In this document: positions 27,346 through 34,667 of the stretch, piece after piece
Numbering within the stretch: the stretch's first letter is position 1
Layout: every line of letters begins with the position of its first letter
Origin: Micromonospora sp. U21
GTDB taxonomy: Bacteria > Actinomycetota > Actinomycetes > Mycobacteriales > Micromonosporaceae
Direction of reading: 5' to 3'
NCBI RefSeq assembly: GCF_018070045.1
Contig: NZ_JAGPYK010000002.1
Span: forward strand, 186,001-250,000
Length of the DNA: 64,000 bases
The notes under the pieces: model-generated
Databases searched by the model: none
Told to the model about the DNA's origin: nothing
The model's input: the letters and a program-made list of their open reading frames with translations, nothing else
Program-made: the position numbers and the translations under genes

Positions 27346-28970
27346 ACGGGTTGGTGATCGTCGGGCACGGCACGCGCAGCGTGGCCGGGGTCGAGCAGTT
27401 CGCCGCGCTGGTGGAGCGGGTCCGCCGCCGTGGCGCGGGCGCCGTCGGCGACGTCGAGGGCGGCTTCATCGAGCTGTCCCGCCCGCCACTGACCGACGCG
27501 GTCGGCGCGCTGGTCGCGCGCGGGCACCGGGCGCTGGTGGCGCTGCCGCTGGTGCTCACCGGGGCCGGGCACGGCAAGGGCGACATCCCCGCCGCGATGG
27601 CGCGCGAGCAGCAGCGCCACCCTGGGCTGAGCTACCGCTACGGTCGCCCGCTCGGGCCGCACCCGCTGCTGCACGACGCCCTCGAGCAGCGGGTCGACGC
27701 GGCGTTGGCCGGCGCGGACCGGGCCGGCACCTGGGTCGCGCTGATCGGTCGCGGCTCCACCGACCCGGACGCCAACGCCGAGGTGGCCAAGGTCGCCCGG
27801 CTGCTGTGGGAGGGGCGTGGCTACGCGGGCGTCGAGCCGGGGTTCATCTCCCTCGCCGAGCCGTCGGTGCCGGCGGTGCTGGACCGGCTGCGTCGGCTCG
27901 GCGCGCGGCGGATCGTGGTCGCGCCGTACTTCCTGTTCGCCGGGGTGCTGCCGGACCGGATCGTCGCGCAGGCGGCGGAGTTCACCGCCGCCCATCCCGA
28001 GCTGGACGTGCGGGTGGCCGACCTGATCGGCGACTGCGACGCGCTGGCCGACCTGGTGCTGGAGCGGTACGCCGAGGCGCTGGGCGGGGACATCCGGATG
28101 AACTGCGACACCTGCGCGTACCGGGTGCTGATGCCGGGCTTCGCCGACAAGGTGGGCCGCCCGCAACGCCCGCACGACCATCCCGACGACCCGGTCGGCG
28201 GCCATCATCACCACCACGGGCACGACCACCACCACGGGCACGGCTCGGTCGGGGTGGTCGGCGGCGGGCCGGGGCCCGACGACCTGATCACGGTACGCGG
28301 CCAGGCGCTGCTCGACGCGGCGGAGGTGGTGGTGGTGGACCGCCTGGCACCGCAGGGGCTGCTCGCCGGCCTGCGCCCTGACGTGCTGGTGGTCGACGCC
28401 GCCAAGGTGCCCCGTGGCCCCTCGATGGCCCAGGACGCGATCAACGCGGCCCTGGTGTCGCACGCGCGCGCCGGCCGGCGGGTCGTCCGGCTCAAGGGCG
28501 GTGACCCGTACGTCTTCGGCCGTGGCCACGAGGAGGTGCAGGCCTGCCGGGCCGCCGGCGTACCGGTGACCGTGGTGCCCGGGGTGAGCAGCGCGATCGC
28601 CGCGCCGGCGCTGGCCGGGGTCCCGGTGACCCACCGGGGCGTGGCGCACGACGTCACCGTGGTCTCCGGGCACCTGCCGCCCGGCCACCCCGACTCGCTG
28701 GTCGACTGGGCGGCGCTGGCGCGGGCCCGGGGCACCCTGGTCCTGCTGATGGCGGTGGACACCATCGCGAAGATCGCCGCCGCGCTGGTGGAGCACGGCC
28801 GCGCCCCGGACACTCCGGTGCTCGCGATCCAGGACGCCGGGCACCCCGACCAGCGGTCGGTGCCGGCCCGACTCGACGAGATCGGCGCGGTGGCCGCCCG
28901 CGCGGGCATCGCACCGCCGGCCGTCTTCGTCCTCGGCCCGGTGGTCGCCCTGGCCGCGCCTCCCGCATGA
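27342..28970 (+). CDS. CbiX-CobA fusion, sirohydrochlorin cobaltochelatase and uroporphyrinogen-III methyltransferase
   Basis: A 542-residue fusion. Residues about 1-265 are long-form CbiX, with the metal-binding His in VIVGHGTR, LVLTGAGHGKGDIP, FLFAGVLPDRI and the C-terminal MNCDTCAYR. A His-rich linker follows (about 280-302, with runs of five and three His). Residues about 303-540 are CobA/SUMT, with VGGGPGPDDLITVRG, VVVDRLAPQ, KGGDPYVFGRG and VPGVSSAIAAPALAGVPVTHRG. One chain thus makes precorrin-2 and can insert cobalt into its oxidised product, which favours an early-cobalt route. The ATG overlaps the cobH stop. It is the last gene of the operon. Confidence 0.93.
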   Translation: MNGLVIVGHGTRSVAGVEQFAALVERVRRRGAGAVGDVEGGFIELSRPPLTDAVGALVARGHRALVALPLVLTGAGHGKGDIPAAMAREQQRHPGLSYRYGRPLGPHPLLHDALEQRVDAALAGADRAGTWVALIGRGSTDPDANAEVAKVARLLWEGRGYAGVEPGFISLAEPSVPAVLDRLRRLGARRIVVAPYFLFAGVLPDRIVAQAAEFTAAHPELDVRVADLIGDCDALADLVLERYAEALGGDIRMNCDTCAYRVLMPGFADKVGRPQRPHDHPDDPVGGHHHHHGHDHHHGHGSVGVVGGGPGPDDLITVRGQALLDAAEVVVVDRLAPQGLLAGLRPDVLVVDAAKVPRGPSMAQDAINAALVSHARAGRRVVRLKGGDPYVFGRGHEEVQACRAAGVPVTVVPGVSSAIAAPALAGVPVTHRGVAHDVTVVSGHLPPGHPDSLVDWAALARARGTLVLLMAVDTIAKIAAALVEHGRAPDTPVLAIQDAGHPDQRSVPARLDEIGAVAARAGIAPPAVFVLGPVVALAAPPA

Positions 28971-29009
28971 GCCTCGCCCATGATCGCGCTCGATCCAGCA
29001 GGTATGGCG

Positions 29010-29372
29010 TCAGCCGGTCAGGGCCCGGGCGAGAGCGTAGCCGGCGGTCGCGGCGGCGAGTCCGGCGGTCACACTGGCCAGCACGTTGGCCAGCGCGAGG
29101 AGCCGGTTGCCGGTCCTGGTCAGTCGCAGCGTCTCGTAGCTGAAGGTGGAGTAGGTGGTCAGCGCGCCGCAGAAGCCGGTGCCGAGCAGCGCGCTGACCG
29201 CCGGCCCGGCCGGCAGCCCGACGAGCACGCCGAGCAGCAGCGAGCCGAGCACGTTGACGGTCAACGTCCCCCACGGGAACGCCGAGTCGTGCCGGGCCTG
29301 GACGGCCCGGTCGGTGAGGTAGCGCAGCGGCGCGCCGACGGCCGCCCCGAGCGCGATGAGCAGCACGGTCAC
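29010..29372 (-). CDS. crcB: FluC/CrcB fluoride channel subunit
   Basis: A 120-residue protein with four membrane helices. It shows the conserved GAPLRYLTDR near the start, the WGTLTVNVLGSLLLG helix with the key Asn, and TYSTFSYE in the third helix region. These are Fluc channel features; the channel exports fluoride as a dual-topology dimer. The GTG start overlaps the stop of the paralogous gene at 29369, so the two subunits are co-translated and probably heterodimerise. Confidence 0.9.
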   Translation of the reverse strand: MTVLLIALGAAVGAPLRYLTDRAVQARHDSAFPWGTLTVNVLGSLLLGVLVGLPAGPAVSALLGTGFCGALTTYSTFSYETLRLTRTGNRLLALANVLASVTAGLAAATAGYALARALTG

Positions 29373-29863
29373 CGGGCGGCCCGCCCGTCGTCGCGGCCGT
29401 TCCGATCGAGCAGCCGCGCGGCGGCGGCGTCACCGAGCCACACCGCGACCAGCGCGCCGAGCACCGTCGCGGCCAGGTACGCCAGCGCGGTGGCCGGAGC
29501 GCCCGCGACCACCGCCTGCTGCACGTCCACGGCGTAGGTGGAGAAGGTGGTGAATCCGCCGAGCACCCCGACGCCGAGGAACGGGCGGGCCAACGGACGC
29601 CCACCGCCGAGGTGCCCGAGCACCGCCATGAGGACGCCGATCAGCAGGCAGCCGGTCAGGTTGACGCCGAAGGTCGCCCACGGGAAACCGGTGGGCTGGG
29701 GCGGGACGGCGTGTTGCAGGCCGGCCCGGGCCAGCGCGCCGAGCACACCGCCGGCCGCGATCGCGGTGAGCACCGCGGCGGGGTGGGCGGGCAGCTCGTG
29801 ACGGTCGGCGGGGACGCGCAGATCGACGTCGGGATCGGTACGGGGGTCGAGTGGTCCGGACAC
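29369..29863 (-). CDS. crcB: FluC/CrcB fluoride channel subunit, longer paralogue
   Basis: A 164-residue paralogue with an N-terminal polar extension of about 27 residues before the first helix (TAIAAGGVLGALARAGL). The same motifs are present: WATFGVNLTGCLLIGV and FTTFSTYAVD. GTG at 29863 is preceded by GGGGAGG. The 209 bp upstream (29864-30072) hold no gene, and no fluoride riboswitch is convincing there. Confidence 0.88.
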   Translation of the reverse strand: MSGPLDPRTDPDVDLRVPADRHELPAHPAAVLTAIAAGGVLGALARAGLQHAVPPQPTGFPWATFGVNLTGCLLIGVLMAVLGHLGGGRPLARPFLGVGVLGGFTTFSTYAVDVQQAVVAGAPATALAYLAATVLGALVAVWLGDAAAARLLDRNGRDDGRAAR

Positions 29864-30072
29864 GATGCCTCCCCACCAGTACGGGTGCCACTGGCAGGGA
29901 CCGTTGGCGAGCGGTGTCGCGGTTCTCCCGGTGCGTTCGCCGGGACGGCGGGCCCCACCGCCGGGAACCGTCCGGCTCCGGCGTCAGCATATCGCCCACC
30001 CTGTCGAGCGCCGGGCCGACCGGCGGTTCGCGGACGCCCGGCCCGATCAGGCGGGGCGCCGGGGTTGGCCGG

Positions 30073-30831
30073 TCAGCGCACCGCCGCGACCGCGGCGTCC
30101 GGGCCGCCGCGCCACACCGTGCCGGCCTCGCTGAAGCCGGCCGCGGTCAGCGTGGCCAGGTGCCAGGAGACCGGCGGGTTCCACTCGGGGCTGTGCCCGG
30201 TCGGGTAGATGGTGTGCCGCTGGGTGACCAGCGGGGCGAGCACCGGGTCGGCGCCGGCCCGTTCCCACCAGTCCGACCAGGACAGCACGGACCCGGTGGC
30301 GTACCGGGCGGCCCGCCGGTCCCGCGCCCGGTCGAGCAGCCGCTTGGTCAGCTCCGGCAGGGTGTCGTCGGGCATGTGGTCGGCGTTGACGAAGATTCCG
30401 CCCGGCCGCAGCAGGTCGCGGATCTCGCCGTAGAGCCGGCCGAGCCGCTCGGCCGGAAGCCAGTGCAGCGCGGTGGCGGTGAGCACGGCGTCGTACTCGC
30501 GGTGGGGCAGCGCGGAGAGCCATTCGGGGGCGCCGAGGTCGGCGGTGACGATGGTGGCCCGGTCCGTCAGGGAGGCGTGGGCGATGGCCAGCAGCGCCGG
30601 GTCGAGGTCCACCAGGGTCACCTCGGCGGTGGGGAACCGCGCCAACGCCCGCAGGGAGATGGTGCCGGTGCCGCCGGCCAGGTCGAGCACCCGTGGCGGC
30701 CGGCCGTCGCGGACCGCGTCCACCGCGTCGAGCATGGCGGTGAACCGGTGCTCCCGGTCCGGTAGGTACGCCTCCTGCTGGCGGTCCCAGCTCTCCTGCC
30801 ACGCCGACGGATCCGTGATGTAAGGAGTCAT
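30073..30831 (-). CDS. class I SAM-dependent methyltransferase
   Basis: A 252-residue enzyme with Rossmann motif I VLDLAGGTGTISLRAL (about residues 48-63), the acidic end VTLVDLDP, motif IV-like YDAVLTATALHWLP and LRPGGIFVNADHM. The layout is that of methyltransferase-25 type small-molecule enzymes. ATG at 30831 is used because homology begins there; its ribosome site is weak. A Nur/Zur-like box lies 45 bases upstream. Substrate unknown. Confidence 0.84.
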   Translation of the reverse strand: MTPYITDPSAWQESWDRQQEAYLPDREHRFTAMLDAVDAVRDGRPPRVLDLAGGTGTISLRALARFPTAEVTLVDLDPALLAIAHASLTDRATIVTADLGAPEWLSALPHREYDAVLTATALHWLPAERLGRLYGEIRDLLRPGGIFVNADHMPDDTLPELTKRLLDRARDRRAARYATGSVLSWSDWWERAGADPVLAPLVTQRHTIYPTGHSPEWNPPVSWHLATLTAAGFSEAGTVWRGGPDAAVAAVR

Positions 30832-30875
30832 GGCGATCAGGCTAGTTACGCAGCGCGACACCTGTCCAGACCTTG

Positions 30876-30892
30876 TTGCATATGACTTGCAA
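30876..30892. promoter_or_regulatory. Fur-family (Nur/Zur-like) operator
   Basis: TTGCATATGACTTGCAA fits the nickel-regulator (Nur) pattern tTGCaa-N5-ttGCAA of Streptomyces at all core positions, and also shares the central ATGA with Zur boxes. GCAATTGC follows directly. It stands out as an AT-rich island in a region of about 72% GC. It sits 45 bases upstream of the methyltransferase start on one side and before a degenerate ORF on the other. Confidence 0.5.
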
Positions 30893-31080
30893 TTGCGAGA
30901 GGACGGCAGCGCGTTGCCCAGGGTGAACGCCGCGATGTTCGCTCCGCCGACTCCGAGCTGCTCACGCGGGCCCGACCGACGCACGACCAGGTGCTGGCGG
31001 ACGCGCTGGCCGAGGCGGAGGCCATCCCGGAGCTGGCCGCGCTGGTGGCCGCGCCGCACCGGTTGCCGACGACCGGCTGA
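30886..31080 (+). pseudogene. ORF remnant without a start codon
   Basis: After an in-frame TGA at 30883 the plus-strand frame stays open to TGA at 31078 and has strong coding bias, ending DQVLADALAEAEAIPELAAL and then VAAPHRLPTTG. No ATG, GTG or plausible TTG opens it. It looks like the C-terminal end of a lost gene, possibly once controlled by the adjacent metal box. I cannot name the family. This accounts for most of the 358-bp gap before paaK. Confidence 0.35.
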
Positions 31081-31189
31081 CCAGGCACGCCCTGGTGGAC
31101 GCCCGAGAACCCCTGACCGGGGCGGGCGTACCTTACCCGGGTCGGCCGGTGTGGACCCGGCCGCGCCCGTGGACAGGAGGCACCCCCCG

Positions 31190-32497
31190 ATGCAGGACCG
31201 CACCCCTCGCCCGGAGGAATTGGAGCCGATCGAGCGAGCCGGCGTCGACGAGCTACGCGACCTGCAACGCGAGCGGCTGCGCTGGTCGTTGCGGCACGCG
31301 TACGACAACGTGCCGCACTACCGTCGGGCGTTCGACGCGGCCGGGGTGCATCCCGACGACTGCCGCGACCTCGACGACCTGGCCCGGTTTCCGTTCACCG
31401 GCAAGGCGGAGCTGCGGGAGAACTACCCGTTCGGCATGTTCGCCGTGCCCCGCGAGCGGGTCGCCCGGCTGCACGCCTCCTCGGGCACCACCGGCCGGCC
31501 GACCGTGGTCGGCTACACCCGCGACGACCTGCGCACCTGGGCCCGGCTGATGGCCCGGTCGATCCGCGCGTCCGGCGGCCGTCCGGGCGACCGGGTGCAC
31601 GTGGCTTACGGTTACGGGCTGTTCACCGGCGGGCTCGGCGCGCACTACGGCGCCGAGGAACTGGGCTGCACCGTGATCCCGGTCTCCGGCGGCATGACCG
31701 AACGCCAGGTCATGCTGATCCGCGACTTCGAACCCGAGGTCATCATGGTCACGCCCAGCTACATGCTGGCCATCGTGGACGAGATGCAGCGCCAGGGCCT
31801 CGATCCCCGGGCGACCTCACTGCGGGTGGGCATCTTCGGTGCGGAGCCGTGGACCGAGGACATGCGCCGGGAGATGGAGCACCGGCTGGACATCCATGCG
31901 GTCGACATCTACGGGCTCTCCGAGGTGATGGGCCCGGGTGTGGCCACCGAGTGCGTCGAGACCAAGGACGGCCTGCACCTCTGGGAGGACCACTTCTATC
32001 CGGAGATCATCGACCCGCTCACCGGCGCGGTGCTGCCCGACGGCGAGCAGGGCGAGCTGGTGCTCACCTCGCTGACGAGGGAGGCGATGCCGGTCGTCCG
32101 GTACCGGACCCGGGACCTGACCCGGCTGCTGCCCGGCACCGCCCGCCCGATGCGCCGGATCGAGAAGATCACCGGCCGGACGGACGACATGATGATCGTG
32201 CGCGGGGTGAACATCTTCCCGACCCAGATCGAGGAGCTGATCCTGCGGACCCCGCAGCTGTCGCCGCACTTCCAGTGCGTACTCGACCGGCAGGGCCGGC
32301 TGGACACCCTGACGGTGCGGGTGGAACGGCGGGCCGGGGTCGCCGTGGACGCCGCCGAGCGCGCCGGCACGACCCTGGTGGAGCTGGTGAAGAACACCAT
32401 CGGGGTGAGCGTGGCGGTCGAGGTGCTCGCCCCGGACGGGGTGGAGCGTTCGGTGGGCAAGATGCGGCGCATCGTCGACCAGCGGCGGGCCGGTTGA
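31190..32497 (+). CDS. paaK: phenylacetate-CoA ligase
   Basis: A 435-residue AMP-forming ligase that activates phenylacetate with CoA and ATP. It contains the P-loop HASSGTTGRPTVVGYT, the PaaK-specific GYGLFTGGLGAHYGAE, VIPVSGGMTERQ, DIYGLSEVMGPG and the A8 region TGRTDDMMIVRGVNIFPTQIE. ATG at 31190 follows ACAGGAGG. Next gene paaI begins two bases after the stop, a common ligase-thioesterase pair, but no paaABCDE ring-oxygenase genes are nearby. Confidence 0.95.
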   Translation: MQDRTPRPEELEPIERAGVDELRDLQRERLRWSLRHAYDNVPHYRRAFDAAGVHPDDCRDLDDLARFPFTGKAELRENYPFGMFAVPRERVARLHASSGTTGRPTVVGYTRDDLRTWARLMARSIRASGGRPGDRVHVAYGYGLFTGGLGAHYGAEELGCTVIPVSGGMTERQVMLIRDFEPEVIMVTPSYMLAIVDEMQRQGLDPRATSLRVGIFGAEPWTEDMRREMEHRLDIHAVDIYGLSEVMGPGVATECVETKDGLHLWEDHFYPEIIDPLTGAVLPDGEQGELVLTSLTREAMPVVRYRTRDLTRLLPGTARPMRRIEKITGRTDDMMIVRGVNIFPTQIEELILRTPQLSPHFQCVLDRQGRLDTLTVRVERRAGVAVDAAERAGTTLVELVKNTIGVSVAVEVLAPDGVERSVGKMRRIVDQRRAG

Positions 32498-32498
32498 C

Positions 32499-32912
32499 GT
32501 GACGGACCATCGCAACCCGGCGTACGACATGTTCGCCGCCGACGCGGCCTCGCGCGGTCTCGGCATCGAGCTGGTCGAGGCGGGCGACGGCGCGGCGGTG
32601 GCCCGGATGCGGGTGACCGGGCGGATGCTCAACGGCCACGCGATCGCCCACGGCGGCTTCGTCTTCCTGCTCGCCGACACCGCCTTCGCGCTGGCCTGCA
32701 ACAGCCGGGGCCCGGTCACCGTCGCGGCTGGCGGTGACATCACCTTCGTCCGGCCGGCCCGCGCCGGTGACCTGCTCACCGCCCGCGCCACCGAGCGCAC
32801 CCGCTACGGCCGCAGCGGCATCTACGACGTCACGGTCATCCGGGACGACGGCGAGGTGGTCGCGGAGTTCCGGGGCCGCAGCCGGACGACGGCGTCGCCA
32901 CCGTCGACATAG
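32499..32912 (+). CDS. paaI: PaaI-type hotdog-fold acyl-CoA thioesterase
   Basis: A 137-residue hotdog protein with the PaaI motif MLNGHAIAHGGFVFLLADTAFALACNS, containing the catalytic-site Asp and the HGG turn. It should release CoA from hydroxylated phenylacetyl-CoA derivatives that block the pathway. GTG start lies two bases after the paaK stop. Confidence 0.92.
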   Translation: MTDHRNPAYDMFAADAASRGLGIELVEAGDGAAVARMRVTGRMLNGHAIAHGGFVFLLADTAFALACNSRGPVTVAAGGDITFVRPARAGDLLTARATERTRYGRSGIYDVTVIRDDGEVVAEFRGRSRTTASPPST

Positions 32913-32921
32913 GATCCGCCC

Positions 32922-34028
32922 ATGCGTGTCCTGGTGGTCTCCGCGCCGCTCGTCGGCCACGTCTTCCCGCTGGTGCCGCTCGCCGTCGCGCTACGCGACG
33001 CCGGCCACGACGTCCTGCTGGCGACCGGTGGCGGTGGCCTGGCCGCCGCCGACGCCGGCCTGCCGGTGCACGACGTCGCGCCCGGCTTCGACTTCGGCCG
33101 GATCGCGCTGCGCGTGCTGCCGCGCCATCCGCTCATCGCCCGCGCCGAGCTGGCCGGCACGGCCGGCACCCGGGGCGCCGGCCTGCTCTTCGGGGCACTC
33201 AACGACCAGCTCACCGACCCGGTCGTCGCGCTGGCCACCCGGTGGCATCCGGACCTGGTGCTGCACGAGCCGTTCGCGGTGGCCGGCGCGGTGGCCGCCG
33301 CCCGGCTGGGCGTGCCGGCGGTCCGGCAGGAGAACGCCCTCTTCGACGGTCGGGACCTGGTCCGCGCCACCACCGCCCGGCTCGGCGCCGCGTTGCGCCG
33401 GCACGGCCTGGCCGAGTTGCCGCCGCCCGCCGCGGCCCTCGCCGTGGCCCCGCCCAGCGTGACCACGCAGGACGGCTGGCCGATGCGGTACACCTCCTAC
33501 GCTGGCGGAGGCGAACTGCCGGCCTGGCTGCGCGAGCCGGGTGACCGGCCCCGGATCCTGGTCACCCGCAGCACCCTCACCGGCCCCGGCGACCGGGGGC
33601 CGATGCCCGCTGTCGTCGCGGCCGCCGCCCAGGTGGACGCCGAAATCGTGCTGGTCCGGCCGGACCCTCGCTCGCGCCGTGCGCTGCCCGGCAACGTCCG
33701 GGTGGTCGACTGGATCCCGCTCGACGAGGCGCTGCCGGCGAGCGCGGCGCTGGTCCACCACGGCGGGGCGGGCAGCGCACTCGGCGCCCTCGCCGCCGGC
33801 CTGCCGCAGCTGGCCACCGTCGGTCCGGGGGACCGGCGGCACAATGCCGAGCTGGTGGCCCGTCGAGGCGCCGGCCTGGCACTACGGCCCCGCGACATCA
33901 CCCCGCGGACGCTGACCCGGCTGCTCACGGACGACGGCCTGCGGACCGCGGCCGGGCAGGTCGGCCGGGAGATCGCCGCGATGCCGCCACCGTCCGAGCT
34001 GGTGGCCCGGCTGGCCGCGCTGGTCTGA
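32922..34028 (+). CDS. GT1-family glycosyltransferase
   Basis: A 368-residue GT-B enzyme of the macrolide-glycosyltransferase type. The N-terminal domain opens MRVLVVSAPLVGHVFPLVPLA. The C-terminal sugar-nucleotide site includes VRVVDWIPLDEALPASAALVHHGGAGSALGAL and GLPQLATVGPGDRRHNAELV. It lies nine bases after paaI and may be co-transcribed. Acceptor unknown; such enzymes often modify natural products or detoxify phenolics. Confidence 0.87.
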   Translation: MRVLVVSAPLVGHVFPLVPLAVALRDAGHDVLLATGGGGLAAADAGLPVHDVAPGFDFGRIALRVLPRHPLIARAELAGTAGTRGAGLLFGALNDQLTDPVVALATRWHPDLVLHEPFAVAGAVAAARLGVPAVRQENALFDGRDLVRATTARLGAALRRHGLAELPPPAAALAVAPPSVTTQDGWPMRYTSYAGGGELPAWLREPGDRPRILVTRSTLTGPGDRGPMPAVVAAAAQVDAEIVLVRPDPRSRRALPGNVRVVDWIPLDEALPASAALVHHGGAGSALGALAAGLPQLATVGPGDRRHNAELVARRGAGLALRPRDITPRTLTRLLTDDGLRTAAGQVGREIAAMPPPSELVARLAALV

Positions 34029-34083
34029 CGGCCGCCCCGCGTGCCCACACCGCACGGCCGCCCAGCTGGGGCAGGATGACCGG

Positions 34084-34650
34084 ATGCGACACGTCGTGCT
34101 GTTCCACTCCGTGTACGGGCTGCGGCCCGCCGTGCGCGCCGCCGCGGACCGGCTGCGTGCCGTCGGGCACCGGGTCGTCACGCCCGACCTCTACGGCGTC
34201 CAGGCCACCGATACCGTCGCGGACGGTTTCGCACTGCTTGACAAGATCGGCCAGGAGGTGGTGCTCGACCGGGCCCGGGCGGCGCTGCGGGAGCTGCCGG
34301 CGGAGACCGTGCTCGCCGGCTTCTCGATGGGCGCCGGCGTGGCCGGGGCGCTCCTGGCCGAGCGCCCTGACGCCGCCGGTCTGCTCCTGCTGCACGGCAC
34401 CGGTGGAGCGCCGGAAGCAGTCCGCGCCGGGCTGCCGGTACAGCTGCACCTCGCCGACCCCGATCCGTACGACGCGCCGGACGAGGTCGACGAGTGGCAG
34501 CGGGCGATGACCGTGGCCGGCGCGGACCTGACGGTGTTCCGCTACCCGGACGCGGGGCACCTGTTCACCGATCCGGACCTCGCCGAGTACGCCCCGGACG
34601 CCGCCGCGGCGACCTGGCGGCGGGTGCTGGCCTTCCTCGCCACTCGCTGA
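34084..34650 (+). CDS. dienelactone-hydrolase-like alpha/beta hydrolase
   Basis: A 188-residue hydrolase. Typical blocks are VVLFHSVYGLRPAVRAAADRL, VVTPDLYG, the nucleophile elbow GFSMGAGVAG and the late His in YPDAGHLFTDPD. In true dienelactone hydrolases the nucleophile is Cys; here it is Ser, so esterase activity on another substrate is likely. It converges with the next gene, 17 bp away. Confidence 0.82.
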   Translation: MRHVVLFHSVYGLRPAVRAAADRLRAVGHRVVTPDLYGVQATDTVADGFALLDKIGQEVVLDRARAALRELPAETVLAGFSMGAGVAGALLAERPDAAGLLLLHGTGGAPEAVRAGLPVQLHLADPDPYDAPDEVDEWQRAMTVAGADLTVFRYPDAGHLFTDPDLAEYAPDAAAATWRRVLAFLATR

Positions 34651-34667
34651 GGTCGAACGGCGGGCCT

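Noticed and set aside
28200..28250. His-rich segment as a possible frameshift artefact in the CbiX-CobA gene
   Set aside because: Both flanking domains are in the same frame and His-rich regions are known in long-form CbiX proteins.
29864..30072. Possible fluoride riboswitch upstream of the FluC pair (GGGCGAT and GCTGACG seen on the minus strand)
   Set aside because: The blocks are out of order and the spacing to the second conserved block does not fit the crcB motif.
30846..31088. Minus-strand frame with Ser-Ala repeats upstream of the methyltransferase
   Set aside because: The repeats are only the antisense of an Ala-Glu-rich segment on the plus strand.
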